A stretch of 64,000 nt of DNA. Origin: Mycobacterium sp. ACS4054 (GTDB lineage: Bacteria; Actinomycetota; Actinomycetes; Mycobacteriales; Mycobacteriaceae). Positions 1 through 8,542 of this stretch are shown piece after piece (position 1 is the first letter of the stretch; each line of letters opens with the position of its first letter). Location: assembly GCF_001667275.1 (NCBI RefSeq), contig NZ_LZHV01000014.1:62001-126000 (forward strand), written 5' to 3'. Made by a program: the position numbers and the translations under genes. The notes below the pieces were generated by a model that ran no database searches, was not told the origin of the DNA, and saw only the letters and a program-made list of their open reading frames with translations.

Positions 1-1696
1 GGGGCAAGAACTCATCGGGGCCCAGCACGCCAAACCGCGGATGCTGCCAGCGCACCAGCGCTTCTACTCCGCTCACGGAGCCGGTCAATGTGCTGAATTT
101 CGGCTGGTACAACAAGGTCAGCGTGCCGTTTTCGATGGCGCGTCGCAGTTCGCCCAGCAGTTGCAATCGCGCGATGGCCCGCTCGGATGTCGGCGCGTCG
201 CCAAGCTGAGCGCCCATCTGGGGAGTGAACGTCTGCACATTGGTCGCGCTCCCCAGGCGGGCCCAGGAGCGCGCCGCATCTGCCTGCTTGAGCAAATCGC
301 CGGGTGTCAGGGGCGGAAGATCTGATTCGGCCGAGGCCATGCCGATGCTCAGGCGTACGTCCAGGCGGTGATCGTCGATGTCGACGGGCTCCTCGAACGA
401 TCGCGCCACCCCGTTCGCGACCTGTATCGCCACGTCCGGACGGTCTTCGACCAAGATGGCGAATTCGTCACCGCTCATCCGCGCAACGGTGTGGCTGTCA
501 TCGACGTTGTGCTGGATCCGCTCGCCGACGCCGCGGAGCAGTTCGTCGCCCACGTCATAACCGAGCGTGTCGTTGACGAGCTTGAAATCGTCGACGCTCA
601 CCGTGAGTACGTTGACCGGCACGCTGTGCTGAACGTGTAAGCGCAGGGCATGCGCCAACCGATCGTCGAAAAGCCGGTGATTCGCCAACCCGGTCAGCGG
701 GTCGCGCAGGCTGGCATCGGATACCGCGGCAAGTAGCCGTTGCTTTCGCTCCAGCAGCAATATGTGACGGACCAGCGTGGTGACGAACAGCACCACGCAG
801 ACCGAGAAGACGAACGCCTCGCCTCGGTAGGCGGGCCAAAAGTGCACGGCGCCAACGACAATCGCCAGGGCCACCGGCAGATACGGCAGCCACAGCGACA
901 CCCGGGACGAGGGCCGTGAAAAACCCAGATCGGGTTCGGGCCCCGGCCGGGAAGTGATTCCGGACAGCGCAACGAAGTACATGCCACCGGCCCATCCGAG
1001 GACGACGAGGTCATTGGGCCCACCGTCGACGGAATCCATGGCGACATGCAGCAGGCCGGCCGACGCAATGATCCCCCAGCCCAACATCATCAACGTCGGG
1101 GACAGCTTGCGGCCCGCCTCGGCCTTTTTGACAACGATGAATGTCAACGCGACGAGCCCGACGTACACGCCTGCGGCGGTGGCCAACAACACCCGCGGAA
1201 CGGTGAGCGTCTTTTGCGATGCCTGCGCCGCGGGACCCAGCGGCAGAAGAATGAGAACGACCAACAGCGACGCGGTGATGAGGATGCCGTCAACGAGCAG
1301 GCCGATCCCGAACCGGGCGTCGTCCCTACTGGGAATCGCGGCCGCGGTGGCCAACGCGCACAGCGGCAGGATGAGGAACCCCAAGTTCGCCGCCGAGAGG
1401 TCCGATGCGGGAAGCTCGCCCGCCAGGGCGACGTAGCACCAAACGGCTTGGCCCGCAGTCCAGCCGACCAAACCGGTGGACAGGACGGTCCACGCGAGGC
1501 GTTGCCGCCCCCGCGACCCGCGGGCGGCATAGACCGAACACGTGGTGGCGAACACGCCCGCAAGCAAAGAGCCCGCCGGCGCGAGAACCGCGCGGCCCGG
1601 GGCGGCTTTCCCGCCCAACAACGCCACCGCGAACGCGACCAGCCCGACGGTTGCCGACACGACCACCACCTGTCGGCTTCGTGTCAGTGACAACAA
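1..1696 (-). CDS. Membrane-anchored GGDEF-EAL protein (cyclic di-GMP turnover), truncated at window edge
   Basis: The open frame enters from the left edge, so the C-terminus is missing. The first ~330 residues are a run of about ten hydrophobic segments. A GGDEF domain follows, with its signature as SGDEF (residues 408-412, bases 461-475) after the DPLTGLANHRLFDDRL motif. An EAL domain begins near residue 515 and shows VEALVRW (around 545) before the window ends. The family makes (GGDEF) or breaks (EAL) cyclic di-GMP at the membrane; which activity dominates cannot be judged with the EAL catalytic residues outside the window. An in-frame TAA at 1703-1705 forces a TTG start at 1696 or 1693, or a later GTG. 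I chose 1696, with GGGAAA just upstream. It has no GAF domain, so it is not a simple Rv1354c copy. Confidence 0.85.
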   Translation of the reverse strand, partial: MLSLTRSRQVVVVSATVGLVAFAVALLGGKAAPGRAVLAPAGSLLAGVFATTCSVYAARGSRGRQRLAWTVLSTGLVGWTAGQAVWCYVALAGELPASDLSAANLGFLILPLCALATAAAIPSRDDARFGIGLLVDGILITASLLVVLILLPLGPAAQASQKTLTVPRVLLATAAGVYVGLVALTFIVVKKAEAGRKLSPTLMMLGWGIIASAGLLHVAMDSVDGGPNDLVVLGWAGGMYFVALSGITSRPGPEPDLGFSRPSSRVSLWLPYLPVALAIVVGAVHFWPAYRGEAFVFSVCVVLFVTTLVRHILLLERKQRLLAAVSDASLRDPLTGLANHRLFDDRLAHALRLHVQHSVPVNVLTVSVDDFKLVNDTLGYDVGDELLRGVGERIQHNVDDSHTVARMSGDEFAILVEDRPDVAIQVANGVARSFEEPVDIDDHRLDVRLSIGMASAESDLPPLTPGDLLKQADAARSWARLGSATNVQTFTPQMGAQLGDAPTSERAIARLQLLGELRRAIENGTLTLLYQPKFSTLTGSVSGVEALVRWQHPRFGVLGPDEFLP

Positions 1697-1914
1697 TTTC
1701 CCTTAATCTGTCGGGTGCGGCCCGCAAGCAGGATAAGGCACGCAGCGAGGTAGTTGAGAGAATTTACTCACCCGTTTCTCGGTTCTTCTCGCGCCGAATG
1801 CTGCACCGCCTCAGGGAGCGATCGGGCCCCGCAATGCGTCTAATTGCGTTGCACCTGCGGTGCATTCGATGCAGCGGCGCGTCGACACGGCGCCATGGGG
1901 CGAGTGCCGGGATG
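1697..1914. other. Intergenic region upstream of the GGDEF-EAL gene
   Basis: This 218-bp gap separates the start of the GGDEF-EAL gene from the stop of the DUF732 gene, both read leftwards. It has one A+T-richer patch around 1755-1785. I see no open frame with a ribosome binding site and no convincing promoter hexamers. Confidence 0.4.
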
Positions 1915-2268
1915 TCACGTGCACAGCGAAGGGGCGTCACACACGTTGCCGGGGCAATAGATCGAGTGCGCGGCATCGACCATGGTTCCGACGTCCAACA
2001 ATGTGACGCCCCGCGCGTTCAGGTGCGCGTGAACGTCGTCGGCGATCTGTTGTGGCGTCCAACCCCAGGTGAGGTCGTAGCAGATGAGGTGGGCCTCCCC
2101 GATGAGCGCCTCTTGCGTCTGCGGCGGCCAGCTGAGGCCGACGGCGCGCAGTTGAGCGAGGTATGCGTCGTCTTGGGGCGTGGCGGCGGCAATGGCCGCG
2201 CTACTGACCAAGCCGGCGCCGGCGATCATGGGTACGGTAAGTGCCGCCAGCCAGCGAGGTGAAGGCAT
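1915..2268 (-). CDS. DUF732 family exported protein
   Basis: Protein of 117 residues. It has a hydrophobic signal peptide over residues 1-29 with probable cleavage near AIAAATPQDD, followed by the DUF732 pattern DDAYLAQLRAVGLSWP, an internal Cys (LICYDL) and a Cys-containing end (IYCPGNVC). The family is common in mycobacteria, small and secreted, with no established biochemical role. The ATG at 2268 is preceded by AAAGGAG at good spacing; longer in-frame extensions lack a signal peptide at their N-terminus. A second DUF732 gene lies at 29016-29339. Confidence 0.85.
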   Translation of the reverse strand: MPSPRWLAALTVPMIAGAGLVSSAAIAAATPQDDAYLAQLRAVGLSWPPQTQEALIGEAHLICYDLTWGWTPQQIADDVHAHLNARGVTLLDVGTMVDAAHSIYCPGNVCDAPSLCT

Positions 2269-2423
2269 GCGACTCACTCCTTTTCTGCGATGCCCCCCAA
2301 TATTTTGCGGACTCAACCACGTCGAAGAATAGCCAAAGTCCTCAGCGTCGGCTCGCGTTAATCGGATTGCGCTCCCCGCGGCGGCCAAGGGCCAGCGATG
2401 GCCGGGGCACGGTTGGCTGTAGC

Positions 2424-2984
2424 GTGACGGCCGTGAAGTCCTCCCTGGTGTATTCCTCCGTCGCCGCCTGCGCCGCGGCGACCGTCCTGGCTATCGCCGC
2501 GTCGAGCAACGCAACCGCAGCCGGCTCGTGCCCGACCGCGCAGCCCCCGGCCGGTGGCACGCCCGACTGGACACTGGCCGGCACCACCGGCAGCGTCGCG
2601 GTCACCGGGTCCACGGATACGACGGCTCCGCGCGTCGACGTCACCGCGCCGTTCGGCGTGACCCAGACGCAGGTCCATACGCTGCACGCCGGGAACGGGC
2701 CGGCGGTCCCCGCCACGGCCCGGGTCTCGGTCTGCTACATGGGTGTCAATGGGCGTGACGGGTCGGTGTTCGACAACAGCTACGAACGCGGTGCCCCCGT
2801 CGACTTCCCGCTCACCGGAGTCGTGCCGGGCTTCCAGAAGGCCATCGCGGGACAAAACGTCGGATCGACCGTCGGCGTCGCGATGACTTCCGCGGACGGC
2901 TACCCCAACGGTCAGCCGAGCGCTGGGATCCGGCCGGGTGACTCGCTCGTGTTCGCGATCAAGATCCTCAGCGCGTCGAGCTAG
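2424..2984 (+). CDS. Secreted FKBP-type peptidyl-prolyl cis-trans isomerase
   Basis: Protein of 186 residues. The N-terminus has a hydrophobic segment (about 8-32) that looks like a signal peptide. The C-terminal half carries FKBP landmarks: DGSVFDNSYERG (112-123), the LTGVVPGFQKAIAGQNVGS stretch (130-148) and a final PGDSLVFAIKIL strand. FKBPs isomerise X-Pro bonds; a periplasmic or cell-wall folding role is inferred. Start is GTG at 2424, with GTG 2433 as alternative; both follow directly after divergent promoter space shared with the DUF732 gene. Confidence 0.85.
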   Translation: MTAVKSSLVYSSVAACAAATVLAIAASSNATAAGSCPTAQPPAGGTPDWTLAGTTGSVAVTGSTDTTAPRVDVTAPFGVTQTQVHTLHAGNGPAVPATARVSVCYMGVNGRDGSVFDNSYERGAPVDFPLTGVVPGFQKAIAGQNVGSTVGVAMTSADGYPNGQPSAGIRPGDSLVFAIKILSASS

Positions 2985-3009
2985 CCGGACGCGCCAAATC
3001 GCTTGTCGC

Positions 3010-3453
3010 TCAACTGTTCAGCGGCGCGAACATCAGCGCGGGGTCGATCCCGAGTTGCTGTGCGACGTGGGAGGTGTCCCAATACTCGCGCCAGTAACTG
3101 ATCGCGCCGTCGCGCACTCCGAAGAACGCCGTGACGTAGAACGTCACGGCGACACCGTTCATGGCGTTCACATCGACGCGCTCGACGACGACGGTGTCAC
3201 CGTCGGAAACGATGGTGCGGATCTCGCTGCCCTCGACCATCCCCGTCGATAGCGTGTTGTGCTTCTCGAGTTCCGCGCGCGCCGCGTCGCGCCCGCGCAC
3301 GACGGGTGAAAGCGGCACGTGGAGCTGCCAAACGAAGTCGTCGGTCATGAGCGCCGTCATCGCGTCGATGTCCATGCTCTCGCCGTAAGCGGAATGTATA
3401 AAATCGACGACGATCTTTTCGTTGTCGTTTTTGGTTGCAACGCTTTTCGCCAT
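3010..3453 (-). CDS. Limonene-1,2-epoxide hydrolase family protein (EphG-like)
   Basis: Protein of 147 residues with a SnoaL/NTF2-like fold. Two motifs point to the limonene-epoxide hydrolase branch: VERVDVNAMNG, carrying the R-x-D pair, and YWREYWD, carrying the second Asp. In the family these Arg/Asp residues activate water to open epoxides. M. tuberculosis EphG (Rv2740) is the characterised mycobacterial example; substrate here is unknown. The ATG start is supported by AAAGGA upstream. The gene diverges from the heme oxygenase gene with 118 bp between starts. A general SnoaL-like protein without hydrolase activity is the alternative. Confidence 0.75.
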   Translation of the reverse strand: MAKSVATKNDNEKIVVDFIHSAYGESMDIDAMTALMTDDFVWQLHVPLSPVVRGRDAARAELEKHNTLSTGMVEGSEIRTIVSDGDTVVVERVDVNAMNGVAVTFYVTAFFGVRDGAISYWREYWDTSHVAQQLGIDPALMFAPLNS

Positions 3454-3571
3454 CTGGTCGTCCTTTGAAGGTGATTGCGGTTCGCTATTCGTCGAACTGT
3501 AGATGGCCGCCGTCGGAAGAGGCGCCGATATACGAATCGCTTAGCGCGGGCCCATGTAATCTGACCAGGAC

Positions 3572-4219
3572 ATGCCCCCAACCGCAGCCGCAACCCGCCG
3601 CCGCTTGTCGGTCGCGATGAAGGCGGGGTCGGCGGCCGAGCACGCCGCCGCCGAACAGAGCGCGTTCGTCGCCGAACTCCTCGCCGGCCGGGTCACCGCT
3701 CGCGGCTATTCCGAATACTTGCTGCGCCTGCGTGTGGTGTACGCCGCGCTCGAGGACGCCGTCCGGGCCCGCCGCGAGGATCGGATGGTCGCCGCCGTGT
3801 ACGACCCGGCGTTGGAGCGTTCGGCCGCCATCGACGCCGACCTGGAGCACTGGCGGCCCGACGCCCCGCGGGAGGTCGACTCCCCCGCGGCCACGGCATA
3901 CCGGGACCGGATCGCCGCGCTGACGTGGGGTGGCGCGCTGCTGGCCCACCACTACACGCGCTATCTCGGCGACCTGTCCGGCGGCCGGATCATCCGCAAG
4001 GCGCTCGATCGCACGTTTGACCTGCGCGGAGCCGGGCTGGCGTTCTACGAATTTCCCGTGCGGCCCAAGCCGTACAAGGACGCCTACCGGGCGCGGATCG
4101 ATGCGCTGGGCACCGGCGCGGCCGACATCGAGCGGATTGTCGACGAGGTCAAATTGGCCTTCGGCTTCAATCGCGCGTTACTCGACGAACTAGAAGGCCA
4201 CGTCCCGACGTGGAATTGA
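3572..4219 (+). CDS. Canonical (biliverdin-type) heme oxygenase
   Basis: Protein of 215 residues, the usual length for bacterial HmuO/HO enzymes, which open heme to biliverdin, CO and iron. The heme-ligand region SAAEHAAAEQS places the proximal His at residue 24. The distal helix shows HHYTRYLGDLSGG (126-138), the family hallmark with the flexible GDLSGG glycines. No signal peptide, so cytosolic. M. tuberculosis degrades heme mainly with the unrelated MhuD, so a canonical enzyme here is notable. No heme uptake genes are adjacent. The start ATG follows a short AGGA and a TAATCT element 9 nt upstream. Confidence 0.92.
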   Translation: MPPTAAATRRRLSVAMKAGSAAEHAAAEQSAFVAELLAGRVTARGYSEYLLRLRVVYAALEDAVRARREDRMVAAVYDPALERSAAIDADLEHWRPDAPREVDSPAATAYRDRIAALTWGGALLAHHYTRYLGDLSGGRIIRKALDRTFDLRGAGLAFYEFPVRPKPYKDAYRARIDALGTGAADIERIVDEVKLAFGFNRALLDELEGHVPTWN

Positions 4220-4244
4220 CGCTTGGTCACTCGCGCGGCGGCGC

Positions 4245-5306
4245 CTAGATGGGCCCGGGCAACTCGCCGAGTTCGGTCAGTTCCGCGTGGACGGAACCGA
4301 TGGCCGCGCGATATTGGTCATCGCTCAGCGAGTTGTTGTAGTAGCGGTTCATGCGTAGCTGGTATTGCAGCTCCCGCAATTGGCGGATGCGGTCCAGCCT
4401 GGCGGTGTCGGTTGCGGAGAATGTCAATTGCTCGGCGGTGATGCGGCCGGCGATCACTTGTTCGATTGGTGCGAGCCGGTAGCCGCAGCCTTCCAGGTAC
4501 TCGAAGTACGGCTTGAGGTATGGGCGGTCCCCAGCTCGCCAGTTGCCGCGGACGGCTTTCCACTCAAACGCGGCAAGCACCATGGCCAGGGTAACCATGG
4601 CCGGGCGGGTGTCGAAATCACCTGAAAGCTCTAGGTTTTCGTATCGCGCTTCGTCGGTCTTCAACAGCTGCGCGGCCACATTCATGCTGGCGTGGCAGTG
4701 CCGATCGGCCAAGTAGTGAAAGTTCCGGGCGATGAAGATCTCGGTCCCGGGCGGTGGGGCGGTCCGCGAGAGGACATTGGTGCGAATCCAATCCCGCCGG
4801 GCTGTCGCGATCGCGTTCGCGCGTCGATTCAGCTCGTGCACCAGGGTCCAGTCCGTGTTGGCCTCTGCGGCGGCTTCGGATTGCAGCTTGGTCGGTTGGG
4901 CGCCGGTGTAAGTGGGCCCGGCGATGACTTCGCTGCGCGTGAGCGGGCGTGCCATGTCCCAGGTCAGGTAGCGGACATAAACCTCAAGGTCCGGTACCCT
5001 CGCCCAACGGGCCAGCTCGCCCAATGTTGTCTTACCGGGCATCAGCCTGCAGATGTGCGGTTCTTGCTTCAGGTCGTCGCGCGTGTAGATCGCGCCGAGG
5101 TCGCGTCGGCACGCTTCGTCTTCGGTGTTGACGTCCGCAACCCAGCCGGCCGCCCCGGCGACTCCGGGAACGTAGTGGGTGATTTCAACCAGGAGGTCGT
5201 CGACGGTGGCCGAATAGGGGAAGACCCAGAACTCTCGATGGGAGTCGACGTCGTCGCCCATCGCGACGCTGCTGCGATTGAGCGTCACCTTTATCGCGTC
5301 CGTCAT
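4245..5306 (-). CDS. Hypothetical protein, unrecognised family
   Basis: Protein of 353 residues with no family I recognise. There is no signal peptide and no membrane segment. The first ~110 residues look like mixed alpha/beta (IKVTLNRSSVAMGDD, WVFPYSATVDDLLVEITHYV, LARWARVPDLEVYVRYL) and could be a ubiquitin-like or beta-grasp fold, which is only a guess. The remainder is helical and rich in Arg, Tyr and Trp, ending in LRELQYQLRMNRYYNNS. It sits tail-to-tail with the heme oxygenase gene (25-bp gap) and may be expressed with the flavoenzyme gene upstream of it on the same strand (41-bp gap). Composition matches its neighbours. Confidence 0.8.
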   Translation of the reverse strand: MTDAIKVTLNRSSVAMGDDVDSHREFWVFPYSATVDDLLVEITHYVPGVAGAAGWVADVNTEDEACRRDLGAIYTRDDLKQEPHICRLMPGKTTLGELARWARVPDLEVYVRYLTWDMARPLTRSEVIAGPTYTGAQPTKLQSEAAAEANTDWTLVHELNRRANAIATARRDWIRTNVLSRTAPPPGTEIFIARNFHYLADRHCHASMNVAAQLLKTDEARYENLELSGDFDTRPAMVTLAMVLAAFEWKAVRGNWRAGDRPYLKPYFEYLEGCGYRLAPIEQVIAGRITAEQLTFSATDTARLDRIRQLRELQYQLRMNRYYNNSLSDDQYRAAIGSVHAELTELGELPGPI

Positions 5307-5347
5307 GGTCGGGATTATGTCCCGGCGTCAGACGCAGGCGCCATTCA

Positions 5348-6781
5348 CTAGAGATTCAGCCCCGAGAACATGATTCGGCTGGGATCGTACTTCTGCCGCA
5401 CGGCGGCCAGCCGCGACAGGTTCGAGCTGAAATACCTCGAGGCGGGTTGGTTCGCCTCGATGTAGTTCACGTATCCCCCCACCGAGTGCCCTTGCACGGC
5501 CTGGTGCGCGGTGTTGAGCCAGTTCGTCGCCGCCCCCGCGTCACCGGTCTCCACGTACCACTGCACCAACGCATACTGCCGGCGCCACGGGAATGCGGTC
5601 GCCCCAGGCGCCACATCGGCGAGGGCGCCGTCGAGTGCATGCATGATCGCCAACATGCGGCCCGCTCCGCGGGGAAAGGCGTTGACGGCCTGGGTGATTC
5701 CCTGGGCGGTGGCCGCGTCGACGACGGGCAGCACGTCGGACCCGCCGACGTATCCGAGCGGTGCCGGGTTGAGGTTGCCCACGGCCAGATACCGCACCAG
5801 GTCCAGGTAGTTGAACGTGTGGTTCTCGGTCCCCGTCGGTTGCACGCCAACGGCTTTGGTGATGTTGGCCCCGACGCTGGCGCCCGACCCGACCGGGCAG
5901 GTGGCCATGATGCGGCAGTGCGTTCCCATCGGCTCCACGGTGGCATCCGCCAACGCCCAGCTGTTCCGGTCGGCGGTGCGCAGCCAGTTCTGCCAGCCGA
6001 CCAACACCTGCGCGAACGCCTCTGGCGGGAAGTTGAGATTCACCACGTCGAGATCGGTGGTCGGGAACGTGGCGAAGGTCAGCGAGGTGGTCACGCCGAA
6101 GTTTCCGCCACCGCCACCGCGCAACGCCCAGAACAGGTCGGGGTTGCTGGCGTTGGAGGCGGTCACCGCCTGCCCGCCGGGGAGCACGACCGACGCCGAC
6201 ACCAGCTGGTCACAGAGCAGACCCGCGTGGCGGGAGTTGGCGCCCAATCCCCCGCCCAGCGCGTGCCCGGACGCGCCGACCGACGGGCACGTGCCCGTCG
6301 GGATGCCCCGGCCGGCGCCGGCCAGCGTCTGATGCATCGCATACAAGCTGGTCGCGGGCGCCACGGTGATGTTCCCGGTGGCGGCGTCGTAATTGATGCC
6401 CCCCGGCAGCTGGCGGAGGTCGAGCACCATGACGCCGTTAGCGGTCGAGGCGCCGATGTAGGAGTGCCCGCCGCTGCGCGGCGCCACCTTCAGGTTGTGG
6501 GCGGCGGCGAACGCCATGGCCTTCTGCACGTCCGCGGGCGACGTCGGGGCGACGATCGCGGCGGGCGTCGAGCCGTTGAAATTGGTGTTGAACACCTGCT
6601 TGGCCGAACCGTAACCGCCGTTGTCGGGCAGCAGCACCTGCCCGCCGATCGCGGTGGACAGCCCCTCCCAGCCGGTGGGGTTGGGGGCGGCGGTGGCCCG
6701 CGCCGAGCCGAACACCGTGCCGGCGGCCAACGCTCCGGCGGCGCCCCGCAGGAACGTCTGGCGGGATATCTCACGCGCCAT
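5348..6781 (-). CDS. Exported BBE-type FAD-dependent oxidoreductase
   Basis: Protein of 477 residues with a PCMH-type FAD domain and a C-terminal berberine-bridge-enzyme segment (LAAVRQKYDPSRIMF). The two residues expected to hold FAD covalently are present: His106 in RSGGHSY and Cys165 in PTGTCPSVGASGHALGGG. The N-terminus resembles a Tat signal (ISRQTFLRGAAGALAAG, cleavage near ATAAP) but has RQ instead of the twin RR. The family oxidises alcohols, sugars or alkaloid-like substrates with O2. M. tuberculosis Rv0063 has the same size and layout, from memory. ATG start; GGGAG lies upstream. Confidence 0.87.
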   Translation of the reverse strand: MAREISRQTFLRGAAGALAAGTVFGSARATAAPNPTGWEGLSTAIGGQVLLPDNGGYGSAKQVFNTNFNGSTPAAIVAPTSPADVQKAMAFAAAHNLKVAPRSGGHSYIGASTANGVMVLDLRQLPGGINYDAATGNITVAPATSLYAMHQTLAGAGRGIPTGTCPSVGASGHALGGGLGANSRHAGLLCDQLVSASVVLPGGQAVTASNASNPDLFWALRGGGGGNFGVTTSLTFATFPTTDLDVVNLNFPPEAFAQVLVGWQNWLRTADRNSWALADATVEPMGTHCRIMATCPVGSGASVGANITKAVGVQPTGTENHTFNYLDLVRYLAVGNLNPAPLGYVGGSDVLPVVDAATAQGITQAVNAFPRGAGRMLAIMHALDGALADVAPGATAFPWRRQYALVQWYVETGDAGAATNWLNTAHQAVQGHSVGGYVNYIEANQPASRYFSSNLSRLAAVRQKYDPSRIMFSGLNL

Positions 6782-7024
6782 CGCCGGGCTCCCGCGTCTG
6801 CCTCATGTCCGCATTGTCAAACGGGCGACAACGAAACCCGCGGTGCCCCATGCCCTGTGACCGGATCGAAACCGATACGAGCCGCCGCGGTGATGCGCTC
6901 CACGGCACTCGTCGACGCCGCCTCGAACAGACACGCCACGCTCCGCCTCGTATTGTCTGCAGCATGGTCGCCGCGTCCACGTCCGCTCCCGGCGAGTTCA
7001 CGCGGTAGGCGGGGTCGGGGCCGC

Positions 7025-7708
7025 GTGGGTGCTCTGTTGGTGGCGCTTGCCGGCCTGGCGTTGCTCGATTCGTTGAACGTCCTCAATGTGGGCGTGGTAT
7101 CCGCGGTCATCTTCGACAGCCGGTTGAGCCGGCGATCACCGATTCCGGGCGCGTTGAGCTACGTCGCGGGCGTGTTCGCCGTGACCACCACCTTCGGGCT
7201 TTGCACTGTGCTGGGTCTCAGCTTCTTGACGCATGTCGTCGGGTTTCACGTGACACCGGCCATCCGTTTCTGGGGCGAGCTGGTGCTCGGCCTGGTGCTG
7301 ACCTGCCTGGCCTACTTTCCGTTGACCGCCCAATCATCGGCTCCCGGTTGGGCATTGGCGGCGATGCGCGAGCGTCCCTGGCTGCTCGGTTTCCTCGGGC
7401 TGGCGGTCGGTAGTGGCCAGGCGCCCACGGCGATTCCCTATCTCACCGGCTTGGCCATGCTCGCCGCCCTGCATCCGCGGCCGCCGCTGTGGCCATTGGT
7501 CATCGTCGTCTATTGGGCGATCGCGCTTTCCCCGCCGCTGCTGATCCTTGCCCTCTCGATGAGAAAGACCATGCGAGCCAAGCGCATTCAGCGTCGGCTG
7601 GTCCGCGCCCTCACCCGCTACGGCCCGCTATCCGTGCGGCTGCTGTTCCTGGTCTTCGGAATCGGGCTGATGGCCGATGCGCTGGTCAATCACAGCGCGC
7701 TGTGGTGA
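7025..7708 (+). CDS. GAP-family polytopic membrane protein
   Basis: Protein of 227 residues with about six membrane segments and the arrangement of the GAP (glycopeptidolipid-addressing protein) / LysE-like group: DSLNVLNVGVV in the first helix, a conserved Pro/Gly-rich VGSGQAPTAIPYLTGLAML, and a basic cytoplasmic segment (MRKTMRAKRIQRRLVRAL). In mycobacteria GAP proteins are linked to moving glycopeptidolipids to the surface; the exact cargo here is unknown. The chosen GTG at 7025 begins the first hydrophobic helix. The open frame continues upstream, but that part is Arg/Pro-rich shadow sequence antisense to the flavoenzyme gene. Confidence 0.8.
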   Translation: MGALLVALAGLALLDSLNVLNVGVVSAVIFDSRLSRRSPIPGALSYVAGVFAVTTTFGLCTVLGLSFLTHVVGFHVTPAIRFWGELVLGLVLTCLAYFPLTAQSSAPGWALAAMRERPWLLGFLGLAVGSGQAPTAIPYLTGLAMLAALHPRPPLWPLVIVVYWAIALSPPLLILALSMRKTMRAKRIQRRLVRALTRYGPLSVRLLFLVFGIGLMADALVNHSALW

Positions 7709-7760
7709 GGCACAACCCTTTCTCACGTCTTGCCCAGCGAACCGGATTACCTTGGCGGAT

Positions 7761-8531
7761 ATGACCGATCGCCATGAACGCGCGCTCTCCTTCGGCTCGA
7801 TTGCCCAGGACTACGACGGTTTCCGCCCGAGACCTCCGCAAGACGCGGTGGACTGGCTGCTGCCGCCCCGGTGCAAGGTGGCAGTCGACCTGGGCGCGGG
7901 CACCGGGCTGTTCACCCGGGCGCTGCTCGGCAGGGCGACCGAGGTGATCGCCGTGGAGCCCGACGCGCGCATGCGTGCGGTGCTTACCGGGCGGTCGCCC
8001 GAGGTGCGGGCCGTCGAGGGCACGGGTGAGTCGATCCCGCTCGAGGACGCGGCCGTCGACGCGGTGTTCGTCTCCTCGGCCTGGCACTGGATGGATCCCG
8101 AGCGCGCCGTCCCGGAGATCGGGCGGGTACTGCGCGACAACGGGCGGTTCGGCCTGATTTGGACCAGTCGAGACCGTGAGGTGGATTGGGTCCGCGAACT
8201 GGACCTGCTTCCGGGCGAGGACACGCCCGATGCGGAATCCCCCGACCGCTTCCGCCGGCGCCACGAGAACGTCGTGCTTCCCGACCCGCAGATATTCCAT
8301 AACGTTTCCCGCGAGACGTTCACGTTTGTGCGGACCATGACCATCGACGATGTCGTCGCGATGGTCGGCACGTACAGCAGGGTGATCATCGCGTCCCCGG
8401 ACGAGCGCGCCGCGCGACTGGCCAATGCCCGCGCCGCACTGGACGAGCGCTTTCCCGGTGCGAAAGCGATCGACGTCCCGATGAAGTCCCGGTGCTGGCG
8501 CGCTGACCGGATGCCCCGCGGCGGCCGGTAG
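7761..8531 (+). CDS. Class I SAM-dependent methyltransferase
   Basis: Protein of 256 residues. Motif I VDLGAGTGLF (42-51), an acidic residue ending strand 2 (VIAVEPD), and the post-motif region AVDAVFVSSAWHWMD and RVLRDNGRFGLIW match the methyltransferase-11 type of small-molecule enzyme. Substrate unknown. The start is the ATG at 7761: TACCTT lies exactly 7 nt upstream, the layout of a leaderless mycobacterial transcript, and no Shine-Dalgarno sequence is present. The longer frame would overlap the GAP gene. It converges on the M42 peptidase gene with an 11-bp gap. Confidence 0.85.
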   Translation: MTDRHERALSFGSIAQDYDGFRPRPPQDAVDWLLPPRCKVAVDLGAGTGLFTRALLGRATEVIAVEPDARMRAVLTGRSPEVRAVEGTGESIPLEDAAVDAVFVSSAWHWMDPERAVPEIGRVLRDNGRFGLIWTSRDREVDWVRELDLLPGEDTPDAESPDRFRRRHENVVLPDPQIFHNVSRETFTFVRTMTIDDVVAMVGTYSRVIIASPDERAARLANARAALDERFPGAKAIDVPMKSRCWRADRMPRGGR

Positions 8532-8542
8532 GCGTCAGCGGC

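Noticed and set aside
5447-7024. Long N-terminal part of the open frame that ends as the GAP protein
   Set aside because: It is antisense to the flavoenzyme gene and non-hydrophobic; the real membrane protein starts at GTG 7025.
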